DNA of 23,564 nt from Eubacteriaceae bacterium (GTDB lineage: Bacteria > Bacillota_A > Clostridia > Eubacteriales > Anaerofustaceae), in the NCBI GenBank assembly GCA_031280495.1, contig JAITGT010000034.1, positions 2,501 to 26,064 on the forward strand, in the 5' to 3' direction. Made by a program: the position numbers and the translations under genes. How positions within the stretch are numbered: position 1 is the stretch's first letter; every line of letters begins with the position of its first letter. The notes beneath the pieces were generated by a model. It did no database searches and was not told where the DNA came from. It worked only from the letters and a program-made list of their open reading frames with translations. Of this stretch, positions 1-9,700 are shown piece by piece.

Positions 1-2526
<2,526 letters not shown>

Positions 2527-2608
2527 TGAGAGGCCTAAGGGAACTTTTGCAAGCAGAGCTTTCCATGCTGTTTTCAGGCGGGTCCGCCAAGGGCCCCGAG
2601 GAAAAAAG

Positions 2609-2728
2609 CCCCCCGCGGCGGGGGCGGCGGGGCCACACCTGTTCCCATGCCGAACACAGAAGTTAAGCCCGCCTGCGCCGAAAGTACTTGCCTGGCAACG
2701 GGCCGGGAGGACAGGGCGCCGCGGGGGC
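2609..2728 (+). rRNA. 5S ribosomal RNA
   Basis: 5S rRNA of the large subunit, about 80 bases after 23S, which is the usual rrn order. It is recognised by the conserved core CCCATGCCGAACACAGAAGT at 2645-2664 and by a terminal helix formed by CCCCGCGGCG (2611-2620) with CGCCGCGGGG (2717-2726), perfectly complementary over 10 bp. The T-rich tract after 2728 means the terminal helix may also help end transcription of the rrn operon. The 3' half is GC-rich and rather divergent. The ends are inferred from the helix, with an uncertainty of a few bases. No tRNA lies between 23S and 5S. Confidence 0.93.
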
Positions 2729-2766
2729 TTTATTTCTTATTTTGCCCTTTTCCCCCGCCCCCCCGT

Positions 2767-2793
2767 TTGCTGCCCCCCCTTCCTGGCTACAAT
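2767..2793 (+). promoter_or_regulatory. Candidate promoter of the PBP gene, giving a leaderless mRNA
   Basis: A TACAAT -10 box lies at 2788-2793, with a weak TTGCTG -35 at 2767-2772 and a 15 bp spacer. The ATG of the penicillin-binding protein starts only 7 bases after the -10 box, so the expected start of transcription falls on the start codon itself. No Shine-Dalgarno sequence is present before that ATG. This is inference from motif spacing. Read-through from the rRNA operon is the alternative. Confidence 0.5.
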
Positions 2794-2799
2794 AGTGGT

Positions 2800-4293
2800 A
2801 TGAAAACTCGCTTGCTCGCTGCCGCTGCGCTTATCGCTGCCTTTTTTGCCTTGGACATTGCTGCCCTCTTTTACCGATCTGCCCGCTATGATCAAGAAAA
2901 GCTGGCAGACCTGTCACAGCAGTATACAAAAACGATACTGCAATATTTTCCACGAGGCACCATATGTGATCGCAAGGGCGTTCGCCTGACAAACCGCCCT
3001 GATCCAAAGTACACATTTTTGAATGCTCCTGGAAAGGAGAGCGTGCCTGTAGCTAGGTTCGTAACAGGAAGCATCGAGGAAATTGGCCGCCTCGATACGA
3101 CAAATACTGGCGCAATTGGCGTAAGCGGCCTTCAAAAGGCATATGATGCATTGCTAAATGGAGGATCGCGCATCTCTGTGAGCGCCCCCGTCGATGCGAG
3201 GGGAGACATTTTGTCAATGAACGGCATTCAAGTCAGAGATGACCACCCGAATGAAGGCTGCACTATCCTTACAACGCTCGACTATAACCTTCAAAAAGCT
3301 TTTGAGGAAGAGATTGAGAAAGTTGGGACACTAAAGCAGTACACTGGCGTTGCTGTTGTCCTTTCGAAAGTCGACACGGGCGAAATTTTGGTGATGGCTT
3401 CATGGGGAAGCGAAATGAATAAGGCAGTTCTCACCTACCAGCCAGGAAGCCTCATGAAAATTGTGACTGCTGCCGCACTATTGGAAACGCAATCCATCGA
3501 CCCTTTGGAAGTGTATGATTGCGCTGGGAGTGTTGAAGCCAATGGAACGATGCATTACTGCTCGGGCCACACAGCGCACGGAAAAGTTAATCTCTATGAT
3601 GCGTTTGCAAAATCATGCAACAGCTATTTTTACGAAGCAGCTCGAAGAATGGAGTACGAAAATGAATCTGGCATAGAAACAAACCACCTTTTGGATATGG
3701 CGAAAGCATGGGGTTTCTGCGAATATGGCGAGCCAGTGCCAGAAATGGAGCTTTCGTATAGAGACCACTATAATTTCGTCTCATCACAGATATACAACGA
3801 AGAAGGAATCTTTAACGCAGCGCTCGGCGAAGGCATGACGCAGGCAAGCCCGCTTCTTTTCAATAAAATCGTTGCTGCGATCGCAAACGGCAAGGAAACC
3901 ACAGCCCCATTTTTGGTGAAAGACATCATCGATCCAGCTGGGAGCAGGGTGCCTTTTGACGGCGCTTTTCAAAGCTCTTTTTCCCTTGGCATAAAAGACT
4001 CCACCATTTTGGCGCTGCAGGAAATGATGAGGCTATCCGCAACAAATGGGACAGCCAGCCCAAATGGGATGGACAAACACGGCGGCGTTGCCGGAAAAAC
4101 CGGAACAGCGCAAAATGCAACGTCAAAGGATCATGCTTGGTTTTCTGGTTATTTCCCATCCGAAGCCCCTGAATTTGCAATGACAGTGCTTGTGGAGCAG
4201 GGGGGAGGATCGCGCAATGCCCTCGATATTTTTGACAAACTAGCTGACATTCTCTATTCTTCCTATCCAGAAGGATCAAAGTCAATGCTCTGA
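2800..4293 (+). CDS. Class B penicillin-binding protein (peptidoglycan transpeptidase, PbpA/FtsI-like)
   Basis: Cross-links peptidoglycan peptides outside the membrane and is a beta-lactam target. The protein has 497 residues and starts at the ATG encoding MKTRLL. An upstream in-frame ATG at 2647 lies inside the 5S gene and is rejected. A single N-terminal membrane anchor (about residues 4-25) is followed by a short N-terminal module and then the transpeptidase domain. All three active-site motifs are present: SLMK (nucleophile Ser217, Lys220), SCN (272-274) and KTG (433-435). The N-terminal module is shorter than in typical FtsI or PBP2, resembling the small single-anchor PBPs of Clostridia. 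It sits directly behind an rRNA operon and before a small membrane protein gene. Whether it acts in division, elongation or sporulation cannot be told from sequence. Confidence 0.93.
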   Translation: MKTRLLAAAALIAAFFALDIAALFYRSARYDQEKLADLSQQYTKTILQYFPRGTICDRKGVRLTNRPDPKYTFLNAPGKESVPVARFVTGSIEEIGRLDTTNTGAIGVSGLQKAYDALLNGGSRISVSAPVDARGDILSMNGIQVRDDHPNEGCTILTTLDYNLQKAFEEEIEKVGTLKQYTGVAVVLSKVDTGEILVMASWGSEMNKAVLTYQPGSLMKIVTAAALLETQSIDPLEVYDCAGSVEANGTMHYCSGHTAHGKVNLYDAFAKSCNSYFYEAARRMEYENESGIETNHLLDMAKAWGFCEYGEPVPEMELSYRDHYNFVSSQIYNEEGIFNAALGEGMTQASPLLFNKIVAAIANGKETTAPFLVKDIIDPAGSRVPFDGAFQSSFSLGIKDSTILALQEMMRLSATNGTASPNGMDKHGGVAGKTGTAQNATSKDHAWFSGYFPSEAPEFAMTVLVEQGGGSRNALDIFDKLADILYSSYPEGSKSML

Positions 4294-4368
4294 GATCATT
4301 TTTCGCTTGCAACCGTTTTTATCTTGTAATGTATGCTATCATGTATATTAGAAGAAAGCGGAGGCTTT

Positions 4369-4734
4369 ATGAATCTGAACTATGCAATCAGCACTCTCTT
4401 CACGTTGGCAATTATTGTTTTCATACTTCGCCTTCGTGGTCAGGCGCCTTCCAGCAAGCGAGACTACCCTTCTTCAAACCAGCGGCATGCTAACCAGCGC
4501 CAAATTAGCCAGCGGAGTGGTAGCCCAGTTATAAGAAGGGCTGATGGGAACGCGTTTGACCCCAATATGCACAACGACGACCATTCAGATCTCGGCACCC
4601 CTGTTTATACAGACGAAGTAGACCGAAAAAGTAAGTGGGTTAATGCCGTGTTGGTTTCCATTCTGATTGTTCTCTTGATAGCCGTGGGCTACTATTTCAT
4701 GGAATACAGTATATACAGGAATCTATTGGAATAG
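4369..4734 (+). CDS. Small protein with two membrane segments, function unknown
   Basis: Protein of 121 residues that I do not recognise. The start is the ATG at 4369, set by GGAGG at 4360-4364, rather than an upstream in-frame ATG at 4333 that lacks a ribosome site. It has a hydrophobic segment at about residues 4-22, then a long polar linker of about 65 residues rich in Ser, Gln, Asn, Arg and Asp. A second hydrophobic segment lies near residues 89-110, and the tail is short. The two-anchor layout with a disordered linker suggests a membrane protein whose linker sits on one face of the membrane. It lies 75 bases after the PBP gene in the same direction and ahead of a strong terminator, so the two may be co-transcribed. 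A role in the cell envelope is only a guess from context. Confidence 0.75.
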   Translation: MNLNYAISTLFTLAIIVFILRLRGQAPSSKRDYPSSNQRHANQRQISQRSGSPVIRRADGNAFDPNMHNDDHSDLGTPVYTDEVDRKSKWVNAVLVSILIVLLIAVGYYFMEYSIYRNLLE

Positions 4735-5529
4735 AGATATGCGCCTCAAAGCTTCATATGAGCATACTGCGCATGCTTTTCTAGCTGCATATAGCCATAT
4801 AGCCTCTCCAATGCGCTTAGCGCTGCGCACGGCGCAAGCGAATGCTTTGGATGGCAAAATGCAAACCCGCTCTATAGCCAAAAGGCAATGGAGCGGGTTG
4901 TTTTTACCGGAAAGAAAGGCACTGTGGCGAATAAAACGCCGATTCGTTTTCTATTAGTGACAGCGAAGCCCGCGCCTTTGGATTTAGGTTCAGAGAGCGA
5001 ACCCTTTTGTGAGGGTGCTCATTAGCTGCGCCGGACAGAAACCGCCGCTTGTCAGATTGGTTTGCAATTGCGGCTTCTTTAAAAGGCATCCGCATTTGGC
5101 TTGACTTGATATTTGTGGAAAATCTGAAACAGTGGTGTTCTTGATCAGGCGGCATCAGACTTGACGCAAAGCTTGCCGATGAGGGCTTTGCTCGAGAGGG
5201 AGCTTTGCAGCAAACTCTGAGCGGATTGGCAGAAAGGAGTTTGTTTGCGGGCATTGTCTCTCACCGAACTAAAGAACCGTTGACAAACAGACTGTCTCCA
5301 GAAAGAAATAGCGATGGAATGAGTAGTGATATTGCATAATGCATTTGGCGATGAACAGGCGCCGCGACCGATACAGCAGACGCAGCGACGAGGGCGGCGC
5401 CCTTGTTTTAGCCAGACACTGCCTGATTCTTATATCCTTCCGCAGCCCACGCCTGAGATAGCTGCTGTTGGCTTCACGAAAGGCTTTTCCAGCACATAGC
5501 TGATGGCTGTCACGCAGGCAAGAGAAGAC
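4735..5529. other. Gene-free gap between two convergent genes
   Basis: About 800 bases between the small membrane protein gene and the end of ppdK. Apart from the terminator at 4864-4905, no convincing gene was found. Open frames on both strands lack ribosome sites and family resemblance, and one of them (4739-4957) runs through the terminator hairpin. An inverted repeat CGCAGGCA/TGCCTGCG spans the end of ppdK near 5515-5556. No terminator with a T run was found for ppdK on the minus strand. The stretch could be decayed coding DNA or hold an unrecognised RNA. Confidence 0.6.
4864..4905 (+). terminator. Rho-independent terminator
   Basis: AACCCGCTC (4864-4872) pairs perfectly with GAGCGGGTT (4891-4899). 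Inside the loop GCC AAAA GGC forms a second short stem. A run of five T follows at 4901-4905. This closes the PBP and small membrane protein transcript. Confidence 0.85.
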
Positions 5530-8151
5530 CTACCTATTTTTGAGAGCTGCCTGCGCGGCTGACAAACGGGCGATGGGGACTCGAAAAGGCGAGCAAGACA
5601 CATAATCAAGCCCGCAAGACTCAAAGAACTCAATGGAAGCAGGATCGCCGCCATGCTCCCCGCAAACTCCGCATTTCAGGTTTGCCCTTGTTGAGCGCCC
5701 GTCAATGACAGATTTTCGGACAAGCTGTCCAACGCCAGTTTGATCTATAGACTGAAAAGGGTCTTCTGGCAATATTTTCTTGTCGATGTATTCATTAATG
5801 AATTTGCCAGCGTCATCGCGCGAAAAACCCATCGTCATTTGGGTGAGATCGTTTGTGCCAAAAGAGAAAAACTCTGCTGTTTTAGCAATTTCATCGCTGG
5901 TGAGAGCTGCTCGGGGGATTTCAATCATTGTCCCAACCATGTAGTCGATGTTCACTGCGCTCTCTTTGAGAAGGCGGTCTGCAGTCTGGCGAATCAGATC
6001 CGCTACATAGTTATACTCTTTGCTGCTTCCAGCAAGGGGCACCATAATTTCCACTCCAACTTCTAGCCCAGCTTTGTTCGTTTCAATTGCTGCCTGAATT
6101 ATGGCGGTTGTTTGCATTACAGCTATTTCCGGATAGGTGACGGCCAGTCGGCAGCCTCTATGCCCAAGCATGGGGTTGAATTCATGCAGGTTTGAAATGA
6201 TTGCATTTAGTTTTTGAATTGAAATCCCCAGCTGCCCAGCAATCTCCTCGACATCTTTTTCTCCTTGCGGCAAAAATTCGTGGAGTGGGGGATCCAGCAG
6301 TCGAATTGTAACTGGCTTTCCAGCCATTGCTTTGTATATTTCAACGAAATCCTGCTTCTGGAGAGGCAGTATTTTGTTAAGGGCCTCTTCGCGCTGCTCT
6401 TTAGTTTCCGAGCATATCATCTTGCGCATTTGCAGGATGCGGTATGAGTCAAAGAACATGTGCTCGGTTCGGCACAGCCCAATCCCTTCCGCGCCAAAAC
6501 GCAGAGCGGCCTGCGCATCGGATGGCGTGTCTGCGTTCGCGCGAATTTTCATGCGGCGTTTTTCATCAGCCCACTTCATCATGGTCTCAAAATCGCCTGT
6601 AAGGCCTGCCTCCACAGTCTCCAGCTTGCCAAGGTACACAAGCCCAGTGGTTCCGTTTATGGAGATTTCGCTGCCTTCCTCCACCTTCTGCCCTTTGACA
6701 AGAAAGTATTTGCTATCCTCGTGCACGTCAATCTCGCCGCATCCTGCGATGCATGTTTTTCCCATTCCTCGGGCGACAACTGCTGCGTGGGATGTCATGC
6801 CGCCCTTGGCGGTCAGGAAGCCTTTTGCCATATGCATCCCTTCAATGTCTTCCGGGCTTGTTTCTTTGCGAACTAAAATGACATTTTCGCCAAGTTTTGC
6901 ATGTGTTACTGCGTCATCTGCCGTAAAGTAGACATTTCCCGTGGCGGCGCCGGGAGAAGCCGGCAAGCCGGCGGCAACAGGCGACGTCTTCGAGAGTGCG
7001 TCTGGATCGAACTGGGGGTACAATAGCTGGTTTATTGAGGAAGCGTCAATGCGCAAAAGCGCTGTTTCCTTGTCAATTTTGCCTTCGGCCACAAGGTCGA
7101 CGGCTACCTTGAGTGCTGCATGCGCTGTTCGCTTGCCTGATCTGGTTTGAAGGAAGTAAAGCTTGCCCTCCTCAATTGTGAACTCGATATCCTGCATGTC
7201 TTTGTAGTTGTTTTCCAGAATATTGGCGCACTCCATGAATTGGGAATAAATTTCTGGAAGATCCACCTTTAAGCGGTCAATGGACTGAGGTGTGCGGATC
7301 CCTGCAACAACGTCTTCGCCCTGGGCGTTGATAAGGTATTCGCCGAAAACTGCTTTGTCTCCATTGCCTGGGTTTCTGGTAAAAGCGACGCCAGTTCCAG
7401 AAGTGCTGCCCATGTTTCCATATACCATGGACTGAATATTAACGGCAGTTCCAAGATCGTCTGGTATGCCATTCAGCTTTCGATATGTAATTGCTCGAGC
7501 ATTGTTCCAAGACTTGAATATTGCTTCCACAGCAACCATCAGCTGATCGTTTGGATCGTCTGGGAAGGCGTTGCCCTGCTGATCAAGGAAAATTTTTTTG
7601 TAAGTCTCAACTAAGCCTTTTAGGTCGCTTTCATCCAACTCGGTGTCGTCTTTGACGCCTTTCTTTTCCTTTGCACGTTCAAGCTCGTCTTCAAACTTGT
7701 TCTTGTCGATGCCGATCGCGACATCTGAAAACATCATGATAAAACGGCGATAGCTGTCATATGCAAAGCGCGGATTGCCAGTCTTTTGGGAAAGGGCCTC
7801 AACAGATGTGGGATTTAAGCCTAGATTAAGAATTGTGTCCATCATTCCTGGCATGGAGATCTTTGCGCCAGATCGGACAGACACCAACAGGGGATTATGC
7901 GCTCCGCCAAATTCTTTCCCCGTCGTTTTCTCTAAATCCCTGAGCTTTGAGAAGATCTGTTCTTTAATCTCTTCTGAAACGGACTCACCGTTCTCATAAT
8001 AAAGCGTGCAAGCTTCCGTCGTTACGGTAATGCCTTGAGGAACAGGCAGCCCTATCCCAGTCATTTCCGCTAGGCCAGCTCCTTTTCCGCCAAGTAAATC
8101 GTGCGACAGGCCATTGGCTTCCTGAAAGCTATACACGTACTTTTTTGCCAT
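5530..8151 (-). CDS. ppdK: Pyruvate, phosphate dikinase
   Basis: Cytoplasmic enzyme that reversibly converts pyruvate, ATP and phosphate into phosphoenolpyruvate, AMP and diphosphate. In anaerobes it often works in the glycolytic direction as a PPi- or AMP-linked pyruvate kinase. The 873 residues match the family's usual length of about 874. The start is the ATG encoding MAKKYVYSF, preceded by GGGAGGT, and not the upstream ATG at 8169. Order: N-terminal nucleotide-binding domain, swivelling phosphohistidine domain with GGMTSHAA (His455 carries the phosphate, Thr453 is the usual regulatory site), and C-terminal PEP-binding barrel with CGVCGEHGG (Cys830). His455 has the same number as in the Clostridium symbiosum enzyme. 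No PPDK regulatory protein gene lies nearby. It is transcribed alone, convergent with the upstream genes. Confidence 0.98.
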   Translation of the reverse strand: MAKKYVYSFQEANGLSHDLLGGKGAGLAEMTGIGLPVPQGITVTTEACTLYYENGESVSEEIKEQIFSKLRDLEKTTGKEFGGAHNPLLVSVRSGAKISMPGMMDTILNLGLNPTSVEALSQKTGNPRFAYDSYRRFIMMFSDVAIGIDKNKFEDELERAKEKKGVKDDTELDESDLKGLVETYKKIFLDQQGNAFPDDPNDQLMVAVEAIFKSWNNARAITYRKLNGIPDDLGTAVNIQSMVYGNMGSTSGTGVAFTRNPGNGDKAVFGEYLINAQGEDVVAGIRTPQSIDRLKVDLPEIYSQFMECANILENNYKDMQDIEFTIEEGKLYFLQTRSGKRTAHAALKVAVDLVAEGKIDKETALLRIDASSINQLLYPQFDPDALSKTSPVAAGLPASPGAATGNVYFTADDAVTHAKLGENVILVRKETSPEDIEGMHMAKGFLTAKGGMTSHAAVVARGMGKTCIAGCGEIDVHEDSKYFLVKGQKVEEGSEISINGTTGLVYLGKLETVEAGLTGDFETMMKWADEKRRMKIRANADTPSDAQAALRFGAEGIGLCRTEHMFFDSYRILQMRKMICSETKEQREEALNKILPLQKQDFVEIYKAMAGKPVTIRLLDPPLHEFLPQGEKDVEEIAGQLGISIQKLNAIISNLHEFNPMLGHRGCRLAVTYPEIAVMQTTAIIQAAIETNKAGLEVGVEIMVPLAGSSKEYNYVADLIRQTADRLLKESAVNIDYMVGTMIEIPRAALTSDEIAKTAEFFSFGTNDLTQMTMGFSRDDAGKFINEYIDKKILPEDPFQSIDQTGVGQLVRKSVIDGRSTRANLKCGVCGEHGGDPASIEFFESCGLDYVSCSPFRVPIARLSAAQAALKNR

Positions 8152-8189
8152 ACTGTAAAGACCTCCCATTGAAAATCAGCATTAAGGCA

Positions 8190-8195
8190 ATTATA
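8190..8195 (-). promoter_or_regulatory. Candidate -10 box of ppdK
   Basis: TATAAT on the minus strand, 38 bases before the ppdK start codon and upstream of its GGGAGGT ribosome site (8161-8167). A TTGA-containing -35 candidate lies at shorter than ideal spacing, so the -35 is uncertain. Confidence 0.5.
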
Positions 8196-8325
8196 CTACA
8201 GCCGTTTCACTTCAAGCAGGCAAGATTCAAAGAAAAGTTGTATAGGCAGGGCAGAGGCGCTTCGCTCACCGTATCCAATAAAGCAGCCTGGGAGCCTATA
8301 TTTAGGCATGTCGCTTCGCACTGCC

Positions 8326-8354
8326 TTGATTTAGGTTCTGCAGTGTGCTATTTT
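8326..8354 (+). promoter_or_regulatory. Promoter of the lipoprotein gene
   Basis: TTGATT (8326-8331), a 17 bp spacer and TATTTT (8349-8354). AGTGT (8342-8346) and ACACT (8363-8367) form an inverted repeat flanking the -10 box, a possible operator. The predicted start of transcription near 8361 leaves a leader of about 97 bases. Confidence 0.55.
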
Positions 8355-8375
8355 ATTTATGTACACTATGAAATA

Positions 8376-8429
8376 TGCGGCAAACACTCGCCATTTCGAA
8401 TGGCGCATTGCTCAGCGAAAAATGCCGCA
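8376..8429 (+). promoter_or_regulatory. Structured 5' leader with nested hairpins
   Basis: The outer stem pairs TGCGGCA (8376-8382) with TGCCGCA (8423-8429). The inner stem pairs CGCCATT (8389-8395) with AATGGCG (8399-8405) around a TCG loop. It ends 11 bases before the AAAGGAG ribosome site (8441-8447) of the lipoprotein gene. It does not match a riboswitch class I know. It could be an mRNA-stabilising or regulatory leader. Confidence 0.5.
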
Positions 8430-8457
8430 CATTGCGCTGGAAAGGAGTTAGCCAAAC

Positions 8458-8985
8458 TTGCCCCAAATAAGCAAAAACATAATGGCTGTTGCCTTGCTTG
8501 CAATTGCATCCATCACGTTCGCCGGCTGCGCTTCCGATCCAAAATTCGAAGGCTTCGGAGCCAGGCCGTCTGAGCTGCTTGAAGGCATTAATGCGGAACT
8601 AGCTGCAGAATCCATAGTGATGCCTCCATTTGAAGTTGACGGCGATCTGAAGACAGAGGGCGGATACAAAAAAATTTTTCGGTCGAAAGTCGATGGCACC
8701 TCTATTTACATCTATAACAAGAATGAGCAAGACGGCATTCGAGTCATATCAAATGACCTAAGCCTTGGCGAGTTTCTCAAAATCACTGGCGCAGTTCTTG
8801 ACACTCTTGAAAGCGACGAGACAGCGGGCGACCTCAAGGTAAAGCTTCTAATAGGCAAGGCGGAGAGCGAGAAGTATGCGTATACGTCTGGCACAAGCGT
8901 GCCAGAAGGCGAGAATGGCATATCAGACTTTTCTCAGGTGAAGCTAGTCTTTAATGTTTCCCCAAAAACAGGCAGCGCAAAATAG
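8458..8985 (+). CDS. Small secreted lipoprotein, function unknown
   Basis: Protein of 175 residues starting at a TTG codon. The start is supported by AAAGGAG at 8441-8447, ten bases upstream. The first in-frame ATG (8482) would cut into the signal peptide. Residues 5-23 form a signal peptide and FAGC (residues 21-24) is a lipobox, so Cys24 should be lipidated and the protein anchored outside the membrane. The mature part is acidic and soluble-looking, with no cysteine beyond the lipobox and no family motif I recognise. It has its own promoter, a structured leader and a strong terminator, so it is a single-gene unit between ppdK and cas6. Function is not assigned. Confidence 0.85.
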   Translation: MPQISKNIMAVALLAIASITFAGCASDPKFEGFGARPSELLEGINAELAAESIVMPPFEVDGDLKTEGGYKKIFRSKVDGTSIYIYNKNEQDGIRVISNDLSLGEFLKITGAVLDTLESDETAGDLKVKLLIGKAESEKYAYTSGTSVPEGENGISDFSQVKLVFNVSPKTGSAK

Positions 8986-9008
8986 CTTTTATCTGCCTAT
9001 TCTCAAAA

Positions 9009-9046
9009 GAAAAAGCCTCAATTGCTACAGATTGGGGCTTCTTTTT
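9009..9046 (+). terminator. Rho-independent terminator after the lipoprotein gene
   Basis: AGCCTCAAT pairs with ATTGGGGCT (one G-U pair) around a short loop, preceded by an A run and followed by TTCTTTTT. It is correctly placed 24 bases after the stop codon. Confidence 0.85.
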
Positions 9047-9657
9047 ATGTCGCAGCGAAATAACGAAGCGCAGACAGCAGAGCTGTAGAGCAAGGCGCGG
9101 CTTTCCTTAAAAGAATGCGAGGAAGGCGAAGGGCATAGCCAATCCTGCACAGCAGAGCGCTGCTTTGCGTTCTTTGCAGCAAATGGGCGCGTGCGTGCTG
9201 AGAATTGGAGGGGCTTCCATTCGCGCGGCTGGCCCGGATGTTCTGCAGAGCCTAAACCTCTTTGAAGAAATCTAGGCGCAATCTAAATCGGCGCGCGCAG
9301 GCGGAAGCCAGCTAGTGGCAGTGCAAATCTTTCCCGATCCGCTCAAGCTCTGGAGGGCGGGCACAGGCACCCTTTCATGCAGCAAATATAGTCGAGGCGG
9401 AGAAAGGCGCAAGCCAAGCTTCTAGTGTTGGCGCCAAAGCCAGTCGCATTAGCATGGCAGCCGACAAGTTGGAGAACATGGAGAACAGCCGCCAAATCGC
9501 ATCCCTCAGGCGAAATAGCGTTTGCCAAATTGTAGGGCGGCCATGACTTTATGTGTTTTTCTTGCGAGTTTTGCGGATAAAAAGTTGTAGTACTGTGAAA
9601 ATTAGGCAGTGAATGGTGGATCAATTGTGGCCTATTATTTCCAATAATTTATGAATA
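9047..9657. other. Gene-free gap before cas6
   Basis: About 610 bases between the lipoprotein terminator and the cas6 promoter. It is GC-rich up to about 9540 and AT-rich after that. A plus-strand frame stays open from about 9316 to 9543 but has no start codon with a ribosome site and resembles nothing known. A minus-strand frame at 9343-9624 is likewise unsupported. No CRISPR-type repeat, tRNA or mobile element was seen. Confidence 0.55.
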
Positions 9658-9686
9658 TTGCAAGCGATTGCACCTATTGGTACAAT
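9658..9686 (+). promoter_or_regulatory. Promoter of the cas6-like gene
   Basis: TTGCAA (9658-9663), a 17 bp spacer and TACAAT (9681-9686), close to consensus. ATTGCA is repeated directly at 9657-9662 and 9667-9672, one helical turn apart. CCAATA near 9641 and TATTGG near 9675 form an inverted pair. These may be regulator half-sites. Transcription would start near 9693. Confidence 0.65.
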
Positions 9687-9700
9687 ATTTAGTGTAGGCA

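Noticed and set aside
4739..4957. Small frame right after the two-anchor membrane protein
   Set aside because: It runs through the strong terminator at 4864-4905 and has no ribosome site or recognisable composition.
5207..5219. 13-base word shared in inverted orientation with 10636-10648
   Set aside because: In a window of this size several matches of this length are expected by chance, and the flanks align only poorly.
4904..5254. Minus-strand frame of 116 codons in the gap before ppdK
   Set aside because: No ribosome site, no hydrophobic or domain pattern, and unusual composition. Not supported as a gene.
6332..6931. 199-codon frame opposite ppdK
   Set aside because: It is the antisense shadow of a well-supported ppdK gene, whose catalytic motifs lie in the other strand.
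8312..8322. 11-base word CGCTTCGCACT repeated near 19187
   Set aside because: Two copies of such a short word carry no weight, and no longer repeat surrounds them.
9316..9543. Open plus-strand frame before cas6, including a 27-codon part from an ATG at 9453
   Set aside because: No ribosome site, no family resemblance, and the frame has no start codon for most of its length. It is likely a chance opening in GC-rich DNA.
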